Assembly (NCBI GenBank): GCA_036417435.1
Contig: CM070899.1
Span: forward strand, 176,977,494 to 177,041,493
DNA length: 64,000 nt
From: Inia geoffrensis
Taxonomy: Eukaryota; Chordata; Mammalia; Artiodactyla; Iniidae
Direction: 5' to 3'
Positions 35,336-47,478 of the stretch are shown here, piece by piece. A model generated the notes under the pieces. It was given only the letters and a program-made list of their open reading frames with translations, made no database searches and had not been told where the DNA came from. A program made the translations under genes and the position numbers. Numbering within the stretch: the first letter of the stretch is position 1; each line of letters begins with the position of its first letter.

Positions 35336-36065
35336 CACATGGACCAGCTCCTGTTACCAGGAAAAGCTAAATCAGACTCCATGTTGGATCTGTTTCTTTT
35401 ATTTTAACCTTTGCTTCCAGTTGCTTTTGTTCACTAAAAGGATACTCTCTATACATAATGGCCTGCCTTGGGGAACTCTGCCCCTCTGCCTTGAATGTTA
35501 AACAAAAGTGCCTTTGTTGGGGGAAACATCCTGACCCTGTCCACTTGTGAATGGCTGCAAGAAAGAAGAAATTAACACATCCCCTCCCTGAGGCTGGCCA
35601 TTCCAGGAGATATTTGCAAGATTTATGGCCTTTTTACTTTACTTCCTCACCCCCTCCCCCTCTCTGTTCCATCAAAGAAACTGGCATCCAAACCCCGATA
35701 AGATGGGTTTTTTTGGAGATACTAGTCTCCCATCTTTTCCGTCTGTGGCTTTCCTTACCTCAACACCTTGTCTGCCGATTTACTTGCCTGTGGTACGGGG
35801 AGCAGAGCGAGCTTGGACTCCGTAACACTCTGGGCAGCACCCTCTGGCAGATGTCTCTACCACCAGCCGTATCCTCCCTCTCCCAAGAGGTCTTAATCTC
35901 AGCATTTGGTGGGGTGGGAGCCTGCTAAATCTAAGTCCCTTCTGTGCTTCCGCCTCCTCTGCCCTTGGGGTCACAGCTGCATTTGCATTCGCTACGACAA
36001 TGCTGCTTAGGGTCTTTTATCACCTTTACCACCTTTTACTAGTTAAAAATCCTCTTTAATATTTA
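35336..36065 (+). mobile_element. Probable further LTR-like sequence
   Basis: Moderately GC-rich, pyrimidine-rich block following the previous LTR (TGTTACCAGGAAAAGCTAAATC, GATGGGTTTTTTTGGAGATACTAG, TCTCCCATCTTTTCCG). It looks like LTR DNA of another family. The 125-codon open frame inside it (35551-35928) has no recognised domain. Boundaries are approximate. Confidence 0.4.
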
Positions 36066-37115
36066 TTAAGAAACGGGAGATGTTTGTTCCCTGTTCAAAT
36101 ATTGGTGAGGTTTCTGACTCCTGTTTGGACTCTGCGTGCTACATCAATACAATAAATACAAACAACAACCTAAACTTAACCTGTTTCTTTATATTCTGCA
36201 ATGCCTCCCATTTAACAGAACTCAGTGACTCACCCTTCCAGCCTGGAAATGCAATCCTTTACCCTTTCCAGCACCAAGCGGCTCCTTTTTACTACTCAGC
36301 TGCATTTTTCAATAAGCTTGACCACATATGTTCTTTCCTTTCTTCCCACTTTAAGCAAAAGATCTGTGGTAGGTGGTAAACTATGAATGTGAGTAGGTTT
36401 TATGATAAATATATAATGTTACATGTCAATTATATCTCCAAACTAGAAAAAAAAGAGGTGCAAAAAAAAAACCCACCCCCAATACATATATCTTCAGGAT
36501 ATGTTTTAGAAACTTGGAATAATGTTTTCAGCTATTCCATCTGATGCCATAATATTATAGTAATACACTATGATATTTTAAAACCAGGTTCAAGAATTTT
36601 ATAGATACCTCCTCCAGGGTGTCTAGAAATAATATTAGTGCCTATTTACTGTGTTAAACAGAAAACCACAGGCTCAAAATGGCATTACTCGTTCTAAAGC
36701 CCATGATACCAAATCTAGACTTAATACTTGACTTAATTGCAGTTTCAGCCTTCCCCAGAAATGTAATCCTAATCAACCAGTCTGGAATTTTCTGGTGGGC
36801 ACCAAGAAGATAATGTGTCACGGGGGTGTGGGGGGCTCTCCATTCCGCCCCCAGAGGAAGAAGAGGCAGTCTGCATGATAAAACCCCTGCCTTTCCCTTT
36901 CCCCAAAAAGATAAGCCCTAGCTTAAAAGCAATGCTTTCTTCTCTTTCACTAATAGCTCTCTTTCCTATAGAAACCTCCCATTTTGTACAACCCACAACC
37001 CCCTTGGAGCACCCTTCTAATTGCTAGATAGAATGCTGCCCAATTCATGAATCACCTAATTAAACCAATTAGATCTTCAAATCTACTGGGTTGAATTTTG
37101 TTTTTTAACAATTGA
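36066..37115. other. Intronic DNA with weak LTR/L1-like parts
   Basis: 36370-36450 resembles an L1 3' end (GTCAATTATATCTCCAAAC). 36770-37030 has a pyrimidine/purine-rich LTR-like look with TTCTCTTTCACTAATAGC. No exon recognised. Confidence 0.35.
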
Positions 37116-37118
37116 ATG

Positions 37119-37426
37119 CGGACTTCCCTGGTGGTGCAGTGGTTAAGAATCCGCCTGCCAATGCAGGGGACACGGGTTCGAGCCCTGGTCCCAGAAGATT
37201 CCCCCACGTGCTGCGGAGCAACTAAGCCTGCGAGCCACAATTACTGAGCCCGCGTGCTGCAACTACTGAAGCCGCACGCCTAGAGCCCGTGCTCCACAAG
37301 AGAAGCCACCGCAATGAGAAGCCCGGGCACCGCAACGAAGAGTAGCCCCCCGCTGGCCGCAGCTAGAGAAAGCCCGCACGCAGCAACAAAGACCCAACAC
37401 AGCCAAAAACAAAACAAAACAAAACA
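37119..37426 (+). mobile_element. CHR-type SINE, ~300-bp class
   Basis: GGACTTCCCTGGTGGTGCAG to an AAAACAAAACAAAAC tail. TSD ACAATTGAATGC against ACAATTGAACGC. Confidence 0.88.
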
Positions 37427-37615
37427 ATTGAACGCTTAACTTGTCCTGTGTGCTTAGTCAAGATATACGTCTTAATACACACACACTTTCTTCTCAGGTT
37501 ATCTACCTTTCTTGTTCTGAAGATATGGAAGCTGAGGCTCAAAGATTGTAAGTACAGTAAGTCCCCTAATACGAGCCTTCAAGTTGCGAAGGTTAATCTA
37601 AAAATCACAAGCCTG

Positions 37616-37750
37616 GGAATTCCCTGGTGGTCCAGTGGTTAGGACCCCACGCTCTCACTGCCGAGGGTGCTGGTTCAATCCCAGGTTGGGAAACTATGAT
37701 CCCGCAAGCCACATGGCATGGCCAACAAAAACCAAAAAAAAACAAAAAAC
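37616..37750 (+). mobile_element. Very short CHR-type SINE
   Basis: GGGAATTCCCTGGTGGTCCAG with box B GGTTCAATCCCAGG and A-rich tail. TSD CACAAGCCTG on both sides. Confidence 0.85.
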
Positions 37751-37754
37751 CACA

Positions 37755-38490
37755 AGCCTGAAGTGACAGAGTCTTACTCTCCATCCCTGGTGAGAACAGG
37801 CCTATGGCTCTACTATCCCTAACTGGTCCTAACTTTATGAATGACTGATTTAGAAAGTTCTGGCTCATTCAGAATCTAAGTGCAACATGAAAGTTCATTC
37901 TTCAGCTTCCCATCAAATTCCAAATGTGTCTAATTTTAGATAACAACCCCTCTGCCTAGAATGGAAACCAACATCACAACAAACTAAGTGGTTCCTACAG
38001 AGTCCTTATTTACAGGTTTAACAATTTGATTTCTGAATAATAGCTTAGTTATTATGCATAAAATACAGTCTTGGGAAAATAGCAATTACAGGGGTTTTTT
38101 CAAACAAATTAGATACAAAATTAACATGTTAACTTATAGAAAATAGAGCCATGAATATTTATTAATAGAATGCAATGACACGTCTCACTAAATCCTAGAA
38201 TAATCTATCCTAACAAATGCTCATTAATGAATTAGTCAAAGAAAGTGGCATTAAGTGCACCAAACTTTCACTATGGTGTACTGCTCAATTTTAACCAAGG
38301 AAGATATTGCTTCCACCTTTTTCCTCTTCAAAGAGCACACAGCTTTGATGTGCCCCAAGGCTCACACACTTCTTTTCACTCACTGCCTGGGTGATCTGAC
38401 CAAGTTTCCCAGCTCTAGATCCATCTTTGTGCCAATTACCCCCACAATGGTACAGCCATCCTGGGCCTCTCTTCTGAACTTTAGGCTTTA
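37755..38490. other. Intronic DNA, nothing recognised
   Basis: AT-rich and non-repetitive by eye up to the LTR at 38491. No exon signals in the gene's orientation. Confidence 0.35.
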
Positions 38491-39018
38491 AAGGTAGCAG
38501 AATATGGCACCCCGAAATATGCCCCTTGAGCATAAGGATTATTTTGAGCTAATTATTTCTGAGCAACTGCAGACACAGGTGAAGCTCTGGAAACAGAGTA
38601 GAAGTTACCCCTTTGTAAGAGAAATTTACATTTATAAAGGAACTCTCCATTTGTGTCTTCCTCTCCTACCAGGAAGATGGCTCTAACTCACAAAAGAATC
38701 TTATTAAAGGAGAAGACACTCCTTTAAATCTGCATAACAGACCTTACCCTTTTTTATTGGACTTCTTGGTAACCTCCCATAACTGGCCTCCCTCCACCCT
38801 ACATCTTTCTTTTGTATTCAGCTGAAGATGGTATTTAAAGCGGTGGCTTGGGGCATCTTGGAGTTTTGCTCATTTTTCCTGGGTAACTCCTAGGTATACA
38901 TGAGACATGCATGTTAATAAACTTGTTTGTTTTTCCTCTTGTTAATCTTTTATAACCGGGGCTGTCTTAGCCAAGAACTCAGAAGAGTACAGGGCAAATT
39001 ACTGTTCCTTCTCTAAAG
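38491..39018 (+). mobile_element. Solo ERV LTR, family I, copy 4
   Basis: It begins TAGCAGAATATGGCACCCC and shares AACAGAGTAGAAGTTACCC and GTGTCTTCCTCTCCTACCAGG with copy 3, and the GGTGGCTTGGGGCATCTTGG...TTTTCCTGGGTAAC block with all copies. It is probably the most complete uninterrupted example in the window. Confidence 0.65.
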
Positions 39019-39119
39019 ACTCACATAACCAACTACCAACTTAACAGCCTAGATGGATGGCTAAGAGTTACATCTGAGATATTATGTCCAAAAGTAAGCT
39101 TATGATATTCCCCCCAAAG

Positions 39120-39430
39120 CTATTCGTGTCCTAGTCTTCTCCATCCCAGTTCATGGCAACTCCATCCTTCCAGTTAGCCAGCTCCCACTCTGTGCCTCTC
39201 AGTCCTACCTTCAACATAGATCTAGAACCTGACTAGTCTCACCACCTCCAACTCCTGCTACCACCACGGTCATTTTTCACCAAGCATATTGTCCTAGTCC
39301 CTTAACTGGTTTCCCTTTTCTACCCTTGTCCTCACTATAGTCTAATATCAAAGCAATTGCCAGAGTAATTCTGTTGAAAGATAAACCAGATTACGTCATT
39401 CATCTCCTCCAATCCCCTCATGTCTTCCCA
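39120..39430 (+). mobile_element. L2 fragment
   Basis: AACTGGTTTCCCTTTTCTACC, CCAGAGTAATTCTGTTGAAAG and TTACGTCATTCATCTCCTCC match the L2 pre-3'-end block. Confidence 0.55.
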
Positions 39431-40235
39431 TCTGTGACAGTGTGATTTATAATAAACATATATATATTTTGGTCTTCATCCGTGTTTCCTGCCTCACAGC
39501 AGCCCAAACCCTTAGAATTTCCTAAGCGACAAGCACAATGAGAGAATCTTTTCTTATACTGATAATATTTGGTCTTCTGTCCTCAGTTTCTGAAATAGTG
39601 GAAAAAGGTGAATGGGGTGTCTTTGGCTATTCGTGAGAAGCCCCTTTCAACCACACCTGATTTTATGTGAATGAGGTGACTTTTGAAAAGCCCCTAAGGA
39701 TGGGGGTGGTTGCCAGGGGAACCAACCATGATGAGAGGGTTAGAACTTTCCATGCCACCCCCCAATTCCTCTGGAGAGGGCTGGAGTTTCAATCAATCAC
39801 AAAAAGTCAATGATTCCATCAATTCTGCCCATGCAGTGAAGCCTTCATAAACATCCCAGAATTACAGGGTTCAGAGAGCTTCCAGGTTGGTGAACAAGAA
39901 TGAACTCATGTGCCAGGAGGGTGGCGCACCCCAAACTCCACAGGGACAGAAGCTCTTGTGCTCCAGACCCTTCCAGACCTCGCCCTATGTATCTCTTCCT
40001 CTGGCTCTTCATTCATATCCTTTAATATTCTTTGTAATAAACCAGTAACCGAACAGGTAAACTGGATTGAGTCCTGTGAGCCACTCTACCAAATCAACTG
40101 AACCTGAGGAACCTCTGAGTTATAGCTGGTTGTCAAAAGCACAGGTGACAACCTGGACTTGCAATTGGCCTCTGAAGAGGGAGGACAGGGGCAGTCTTGT
40201 GGGACTGAGCCCTTAACCTATGGAATCTGACACTA
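39430..40235 (+). mobile_element. Probable LTR-like old repeat
   Basis: A long block with a TTTGTAATAAACCAGTAACC polyadenylation-type signal near 40033 and a GC-richer body (GGTGACTTTTGAAAAGCCCC, CTTCATAAACATCCC). It is likely a solo LTR of an old ERV; no internal sequence is attached. Edges uncertain. Confidence 0.4.
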
Positions 40236-40239
40236 TCTC

Positions 40240-40505
40240 CAGTTAAACTACAGGACACAAGAACAAAATAGTGGTTACCAGTACGGAGAGGGAAAGAGGG
40301 AGGGGCAACGCAGGGGTAGGGGATTAAGAGGTACAAACTGTTAAGTAAGCTACAGGATATAATGTACAACATGGGGAATATAGCCAATATTTTATAAGAA
40401 CTGTAAGAAGAGTATAACATTTAAAAATTGTGAATCACTATATTGTACACCTGTAACTTACATAATATTGTACAGCAACTATACTTCAATTAAAAATAAA
40501 TAAAT
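40240..40505 (+). mobile_element. Old L1 3' end
   Basis: AATAGTGGTTACCAGTACGG, GTACAACATGGGGAATATAGCC and the end GCAACTATACTTCAATTAAAAATAAATAAA. Confidence 0.75.
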
Positions 40506-40574
40506 AAGCAAACTACAGGACACACCCAGTCAGTGTCTGCTGAGAATTGGAGAATTGCTTGGCGGTGTTGAAAA

Positions 40575-40935
40575 AGCACATCTGACCACCTCATTCAAGG
40601 TCAATGCTGAAGTCCTTACAAGGATCTAGGTCCCAGGCCATCCGGCACCATCCCCTTACCTCTGACCTCATCTCCACTGCTCTCTCCTGCCCCCCTGCTC
40701 CAGCCTCCTGGTGACACCCACGCCCACTCTCTTCTGCTTCCTGTCTTGCCTGGAACACTTTGTTCCCTGAGAGGGTTCCCCCTCCAGCCTGCAGGTCTTC
40801 CCCCCCAAAGTCATCTCCAAGAAGCCTTCCTTGACCACAGTATCTAAAATTACAACCTCCTTCCCCACTCCACACACTATTTCTTCGGCTCTGTTTCCCC
40901 CTTAGCACTCACCACCACCTAACTTATTTATTATA
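40575..40935 (+). mobile_element. L2 fragment
   Basis: AAGAAGCCTTCCTTGACCACAG, CTTAGCACTCACCACCACC and ACTTATTTATTATAGAGTC are L2 3' blocks. The 105-codon antisense frame here is incidental. Confidence 0.65.
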
Positions 40936-41830
40936 GAGTCTGCTTGTCTATCGCTGGTTTCCTGACTAGAACTAAACTTCACAAGGGACGGGCTTATGTT
41001 GGTTTGTGGACTGCTCCTTCCTCATGGACTGATTCTTCCCTCATTCCGGGACTGCAGTCAGTACTGAGCCTCTCCCGCTCACACCAGACACCTGAGCACC
41101 AGCACAGTCACCCCCGCCCCCCAGCACCGCAGGTGAAGAGAAACTCACACACGCATCAGTGGTTCCTTTGTTCACGCAACAAGCACTAACTGAGGCCCTG
41201 GCACTGTCAGTCTGGCCGCTGAGCACCGCCAGTGCGTTTTGCTAGAGAAGCTCCCCACCACGGAATGCTGCGGAACCCAGGGCAGGAAGTCATTCCTCTC
41301 AGTCAGCCACTAGAACAGGTGAGACACGGTGCCCACCGAGCTTACCATCCACTGCTGCCAATATGTGTTTTCACAACCACCAATCAACCAGGTTCTGATC
41401 CCTTTTAACAAACGCACCCACTTAATACAGTTGAGCGGGGGCAGCTGGTCTGGCGGCACCATTTCGCTGCGCCGGTCCCCACCAGAGCTCTGGTCCCTTC
41501 TTCCCACTCGGGAGCGGAGCGGCCTCAGTGGGCGGGGCTTGCCTCTCAGCCAGCCCACCGGGCACCACGAGGCCCTTGTCTTAGGGCCTCCACAGCAGCT
41601 AACCTAGTGCAGGCCACTTACGGATTTCAAAAGGTTTTTAGAAAGAAGAGTACTTTTTTTTTTCCCCCAAGAAACATCAGCTCTACATTATCCAAATAAA
41701 ACTGGAGCAGAGGGGGCAAAGAAGGATCATGAGATGGAAAAGCTATAGAAAAAGGTCAATAACAGTTATATTGGCAAACACTCCTGTGGTACTATGTACG
41801 CTATATGTATGGCATTCTTCCAAACACCCT
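40936..41830. other. GC-richer intronic flank of the promoter
   Basis: Non-repetitive by eye, 0.5-1.4 kb downstream of the start codon within intron 1. Open frames in 41300-41600 are compositional. Confidence 0.35.
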
Positions 41831-41839
41831 ACTCAGATT

Positions 41840-42030
41840 AACTCGCTGGATGTTCGCTATGAACTATTAAGGAGGCACTATGCGCCACCATCACCATCGC
41901 GGCTGCTTCCCCGATGAGATAACGAGGCACAGAGAAGTTAGCTAACTCGCCTAACTCTTGGGCCCTGTAGCGTGTCATTAGAATTCGAACCCAGGCAGTC
42001 TGGCTCCAGAGTCCGTGCTTAGTGTACAGT
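41840..42030 (+). mobile_element. MIR element next to the CpG island
   Basis: GATAACGAGGCACAGAGAAG, TTCGAACCCAGGCAGTCTGGC and CTCCAGAGTCCGTGC are MIR blocks. It ends where the GC-dense island begins. Confidence 0.7.
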
Positions 42031-42049
42031 AGTACATTTTAGAAATCAA

Positions 42050-42660
42050 AACAGCAGCCCTGTGGCCTGGAGCCAGGAGCCCGGGGAGCGATGGAGCGCG
42101 GGAAGGAGCGCGGGGCGCCCTGTTGACCTGAGGGAGGGGCGGGCAGGCAGGGCGGGCCGGGGTGCCGCAGCTCGCGCCGGTCACCTGGGGCTGAACCGGA
42201 ATTGTTCAATAGTGGACTCGAGGTTCTCGATGATCTTCCAGCACTCCTCGGTCTCAGGCGCGTTGGCACAGCTCTCCATCGTAGCCGCGGTGGTGGCAGC
42301 TGGGCCGGTCGCCTCCCGCCGAGTCCAGGACCCGGCGTCCGTTGCCATGGCGACTCCCGGGGAACCGGCAGAGCGCCGGAATCCTGGGGGCGCCGGCGCG
42401 GGCGCGGCGGGCGGCCTGGAGACTGCCCGGGAGTCGACCCGCTGCCGCTTCCACTGCCCGTCAGGCTCACGGCTTCCTGTTCTCGGTGCGCACGGGCCAG
42501 GCCGCCGCTGACATGTCCCCAGGGGAGCTGGACTCCTGTAGATAACCCTGCGGCAGCCAACCACGCCCCGAACTCTTCCGCGCCTTCTGTGCTAAAGCTC
42601 TGAGCTCAGCCTCCTGCGAGGCCCGCGCACTTGGGGGGCGTGGATGCCTGAACTGCTTTC
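42050..42660 (-). promoter_or_regulatory. CpG-island promoter of the C10orf67-like gene
   Basis: A strongly GC-rich, CpG-dense block in otherwise AT-rich DNA, containing the start codon of exon 1 and several hundred bases upstream of it. There is no TATA-like box at a fixed distance, so a dispersed, housekeeping-type promoter is likely. The transcription start cannot be fixed from sequence. GC-rich DNA continues less densely to about 41400 on the downstream side. Long open frames here on both strands (up to 173 codons) are what high GC gives and are not called. A divergent plus-strand transcript starting here is possible but nothing supports it. Confidence 0.7.
42185..42348 (-). CDS. C10orf67: Exon 1 (coding part) of a C10orf67-like gene
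   Basis: First coding exon, in the CpG island. The chosen ATG (42348-42346) has the strong context GCCATGG and opens 54 codons ending in EQFRFSP plus two bases (AG), then a GT donor at 42184-42183 (AG|GTGACC). The phase-2 end joins exactly to exon 2, completing an Arg codon. The frame is open upstream to about 42564, so Kozak context rather than a stop decides the start. A second in-frame ATG at 42279 (residue 24, start of MESCANAPETEEC) could be the true start, because the first 23 residues are low-complexity Ala/Thr/Arg. After it comes a short predicted helix (WKIIENLESTIEQF). Function is unknown; I recall the human protein being annotated as an uncharacterised, possibly mitochondrial DUF4709 protein. 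The name is from memory of the family and was not searched. Confidence 0.72.
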
Positions 42661-45220
42661 CTACGTCAGCACCCCTTTCCTCGCGACATTAGATGGAAGC
42701 TCGACGGCCCTCGCTTTCCTGACCTTCCTCCCTATGCTAAAGGTCATCTTCCGGGAGGATGAAAAATAGTGCACCCATCTAATAACGATGCCCTTTGCAT
42801 AATGAGCCTTGGGCTCTCAGAGCAATCCCGTAAGTGGGAAGCAGGCAGCCTGATGAATTGCCTATACCTGCCAGTTGGCCACAAACGTAGGTGTTCGTGG
42901 ACAAAAAAAATTTTTTGCAGAGATTAATCAGGTTTACATTCCTATTTAATATAAAAGGTCAGAACTAACGCATCGTTTTAAGCTATACCGTGTTGTGTGG
43001 AATTCATTTTTACTGCTTCTACAATAATAAGTTCCTTATAGTGAAACTGTTGCTAATCCTTTGTTTTAAATTATGTACCACTCATTGACAATGATAGCAA
43101 ACATCTATTCTGATATCATCAATATGTCATTGCCTGGTTTTGGAAGTAAGTAATTTCAATTTAGAACTAAGCATTTCAATCTGTCGTCTACAGGAAAACA
43201 AAATATTTTCTTCTCTCTCATAATAATTATGTAAAAAGAAGTTAGTTTGGTTTTGGATGCTCAAAATACAAAGAATAAATCACTGTAGCATTATCACTAC
43301 TCTCATATTTAAAGACAAAGATGAAAAGCCCCAAATGCCAAACAAAATTCATAACCAGTGTCAACACAGTCTTCCATGAAGATTCATTTTTTTCCTTCGG
43401 CAAGTTGAAGAAAGGAGAAAAAGAGCTATTTTTACTCTACGGTGGTTTTTATTTTCAAAATCTAACTTCTAAGTCTACATAGGAAAATTTTACTATATAA
43501 TGAAAAGAGTATTTTAAAAATATATGTATATGTAAGTATAATATATGTATAAATTAAATTGTCTTAAGTGAATTTTTATTTTACCACAATGCATATGAAA
43601 TTTTTAAAATGAGTGAAATTCCAAGTTAAAAAGCCTGATCCATTTTGAACCAGGCCAAGATAGTGAAAAGACTGACAAGCTGTTGGCTGTTTCACTAATG
43701 CAATGCTAAATGAATATTTTGAAACAGGAGGGAGATCTCACAGGAGATTTCGTGAGTCATTGGTCGGCTCTGTGCAGTGTTTGTTGACCTATAGGGATTG
43801 CATAGTTACACCATCCCACAAAAACATGTACTGAACAAAACCTCTTTGTTTGCCCATATAGCATATCAAGGAGCTTCAGATTTCAGTGTCTAGGAGACAA
43901 AGTTATGATGATGATTGTTTTTTGAAACTATGAACTACATAACACTTCTTATCAGTTGCCTACATTTATCTCTCATGTGTTCTGCCTTATAATATTGTTC
44001 ATTTCAGATCATATTCCCGCCTCCAATACTGTCACTGTCAGATAATTTATTATACTAAATGCAGGCCTTTTGTATCACATGTTGAGTTCATTGATGGTTG
44101 TTAATGGAAAGCTTGTGAGCTCTGGATTAAACATTAAAAAAAAAAATAGTAGCTCTGAAACTTGTTTTAGTACACGGGCAAGGTTTTTGTTTTTGTTTTA
44201 ACATCCCTGAGCCTCTCTTTGCTCACCAGTATAAACTAGATAATCAACCTGTCTCGGGGTGGTTGGAGATAATCCATAAAGCAAGAAAAGCAGGCAGCAC
44301 ATAAAACACACTGCAAATCGAATGCTAACCAGGCCTTCAAAGAGTGTGTTCCTTCCTTCTAAACCACAGCCGAGGAATGTACTATTTTAAGTTTTCCATT
44401 TAAAAAAAGTTGTATATTTCATAAGGGAAAATAATTTTTACTTGCTAAATTAATAGGACTAAGGCCCCAATTTTAAATTTCCAAGTGCTTCTCTGAAACA
44501 TGTATAAATATAATGTGTCCTTAAATGAAAATATCACCTACCAATTATTAAAAGTGTGAACATCTCAGATGAAATAGCATGAGGATTTGATTGAGTCAAG
44601 TGCGGGCTCTAAACATAGAAGTTTATATATTGCAATTGGATATTATCAGTTCTAGAGTCTAGTAAAAGTAAAACCCAAGAGGGTTTCAGTGTAGGTTTTT
44701 AATTTAAATTCTTTCTAGAGCATCATCCTGCGTAAAGTGCTTATTTTTCTTTTGTCATCAGCTGTAATCTAAGATCATGTGGTACAGTCTCTGTTATGTA
44801 AACTTGTTTTGTGTCGTCCTTCATCTAGAACCAAAGTTCTTAAATAAAGAGTTGTAACAAGAAATAGCAAGGCCCTTAGCCAGGACAATATTATGCTACT
44901 AAATCCTCCATGGAAAAACTCCTGAGACTAGATCATTTTAATGTCTTAAATTTTGCTGCCATGAGATAACATGTCCACTCTTATAAAAATCCATCAGTAA
45001 GTGTTTGTTTTCTGGCTAAAGCTGAAAACCAAGATGAGAAGCTTGATCGGGAGTTTGGGCAGGAGTTACTTTGATATGGAACTTCGATCTTACTGCCAAA
45101 TGCCCTTGACTGCTGTAGTAAAGGGTATCCTCTATTTAAATCTAAGTTTACAAGGGAAATCAATAAAAATGTGAAAAAATGGTAGAGTTTAGCCATCTGC
45201 AGAAGTCAGTCTATCTGAGA
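42661..45220. other. Upstream intergenic DNA, largely unique
   Basis: The longest stretch of the window without a recognised repeat. AT-rich, no open frame above about 60 codons except incidental ones. It could hold conserved non-coding elements, which cannot be judged from one species. Confidence 0.45.
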
Positions 45221-45224
45221 TGGG

Positions 45225-45345
45225 GATTCCCTGGTGGTCCAGTGGCTATGACTCCCCGTTTCCACTGCAGAGGGCACAGGTTCCATCCCTGGTCAGGGAA
45301 CTAAGATTCCCCCAAGCCAGATGGCGCAGGCAAAAAAACAAAAAG
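45225..45345 (+). mobile_element. Very short CHR-type SINE
   Basis: GGGGATTCCCTGGTGGTCCAG, GGTTCCATCCCTGG and GGGAACTAAGATTCC, A-rich tail. It directly precedes another SINE. Confidence 0.82.
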
Positions 45346-45355
45346 TGAGTCCAGG

Positions 45356-45656
45356 GGCTTCCCTGGTGGCTTAGTGGTTAAGAATCCGCCTGCCAGTGCA
45401 GGGGACACGGGTTCGATCCCTGGTCCGGGAAGATCCCACATGCCACAAAGCAACTAAGCCCATGCGCCACAATTACTGAGCCTGCGCTCTAGAGCCCACG
45501 AGCCACAACTACTGAGCCCGCGCACCACAACTACTGAAGCCCGGGCGCCTAGAGCCCACACTCCGCAGCAAGAGAAGTCACCACAATGAGAAGGCCGGCA
45601 CAGCAACGAAACCCAACGCAGTCAAAAATAAATTAATTAAATAAATTTAAAAAAAG
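45356..45656 (+). mobile_element. CHR-type SINE, ~300-bp class
   Basis: GGGGCTTCCCTGGTGGCTTAG, box B GGTTCGATCCCTGG, tail AAATAAATTAATTAAATAAAT. Flanks AAAAAGTGAGTCCA and AAGAAGTGAGTTCA look like its TSD, diverged. Confidence 0.85.
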
Positions 45657-45659
45657 AAG

Positions 45660-47385
45660 TGAGTTCATTTGAGAGAAGATTTATGAACCTGGGGCTGAAG
45701 GGAATTTGGGAAATCTCCAAGTCTGGTCATGTGACCAGAGTGGCTCTTCATGCCCAGGACATAGGGCATCTGTAACATGTCCACTGTAATATATATTGAG
45801 GTCGTTCGGGAAAGGTAGAAGTCTGAATGGAGAGCACTAAAAAGGCAGCTACAGTATTTCATGCAATCTATCCAAAGGTGTTAAAAGTGTGAATCTTAGA
45901 ATCAGTGAAAGAAGGTATAGTAAGAATTTATCAGACAGAAATCTGTTCAGGGCGCTCCATTTCATCACATCATAGAGGGATCTAGTCTCATGAGATGGGC
46001 AACACTCATCAGGCTTTTCCATAACTTGGATAAAGTACCCGCATAGTACCATCTAGTTCTCTGTTCTTTCTCCAGTGTCACAAGGCAGCTTGCCAATAAC
46101 AAATCCAGACTCACAGGTACATAGATTTCCAGGAAAGACTTGGTGTAAACAGCAAAAATGTGATTTTGGTTAGTGTGAGTATTCCTCTGTAGCCTGACCT
46201 AAGGAACTGATAAAATACAGGATTTAGACCCGCCTTCACGAGGGCTAGACTCAGAGGCAAGGCTTTCCTCACAACAAACCTGCAAGTCAGCCTTTGCCTG
46301 GGCAGTCAGCCCAACTCATTAACATCCTGAAACTGCAATTTTAGGCATCCCTCTTTGTCCTTCAGCTTCAAACCCTATCTTGGAAAAGTGGTAGAAAAAA
46401 AAATACAAATTTAGCAATTTTGAGAACTAGCAGAGAACAGGGACATAGGAGAATACAGTAGCATGAAACCCAGGTTATCGTTATAAGTTTATTTACCTGG
46501 AAATACTTTAGTGTACACTGAGAGGTATTATGTACATATGACATGGGTTATGCTATAACCAAGCATGTAACCAAGGTGCTAATCAGGGGCACACAGTCGA
46601 GGGATGGCCCACCCACTGTGGCTTCTCAGGATGCCCACATGACAGAAGGGACTACTTCAAGCTCTGTTAACTGTTCTAAACCAACAAGCCACACTGTGCC
46701 AGTTAATATATAGCACGTCAGCAGTGGGTTTTTATTGAATGTAGTGGTCTATTGACTATCACGGTAGATGTTAGAAGCAGGCTTGAACTGGTGAATTTAA
46801 AGACCTTCAAGCTATGTAAGTCAGCTAACATAGTTCATAAATCCTCCCACCCTTGCAGGAACAGTATGCAAGAACCTCAGGAAGGCTGTAACTTAAACCC
46901 TGAGGGATGGGGCTTGACCCCTTGCCTTCTGTCCAGCCTTTGCTGTATAGTTGCCTGATGCCCACTGAAAGGGCCTAGGAGCTTGCTTCTGGAAAGTTAT
47001 CACATCTGCTTCAAGGGAACCATCCACACCTGGCAGTAGTCAGAACACCTGAAAGAACAAAAAGGTGGGACTTTGTGGACCTCTCTGAACAGGCTGCATA
47101 AACTGTTTGGGCCCTGCTTGCTAATGAGCGTTTTTTAATTTCTCTTTTGTTTGTTTGTTTTTGATTTTGATTTTGAATGTTTTTTTAAATAAATGCCTGA
47201 GACTTGCTTTCATTATAAGCTGAGAGCAAGGGGAAATAGCTAACCTTGACCTTCATCAAACTCCTTTAAAGGTTACAGCATCTATCTAAAGAAACCTAAG
47301 AACTGCATGTGACCAAATTAGGTCAGTTTTTTGGGAAGCCAGAGAAATCATAAAAACTTCTTTAATATGACTGATTTTGATGTAT
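45660..47385. other. Intergenic DNA, nothing firmly identified
   Basis: 46750-47120 is GC-richer and may be an old LTR; a TTTG-rich run lies at 47145-47185. No gene signal. Confidence 0.35.
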
Positions 47386-47389
47386 AAAA

Positions 47390-47478
47390 TCTGTTTCTTA
47401 TTCATCCTTGTATCCCCAGGACAACCCATGCCATCCACATAGTAGGTGTTCATTAAGTATTTATCAAGTGAATCAATG
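47390..47478 (+). mobile_element. L2 3' end
   Basis: TTGTATCCCCAGGACAACCC, CACATAGTAGGTGTTCATTAAG and GTATTTATCAAGTGAATC: typical L2 terminus. Confidence 0.7.

Noticed and set aside
42039..42603. Overlapping frames of 127-173 codons in the CpG island
   Set aside because: GC-rich DNA lacks stop codons. Only the frame with splice-phase continuity to exon 2 is kept.
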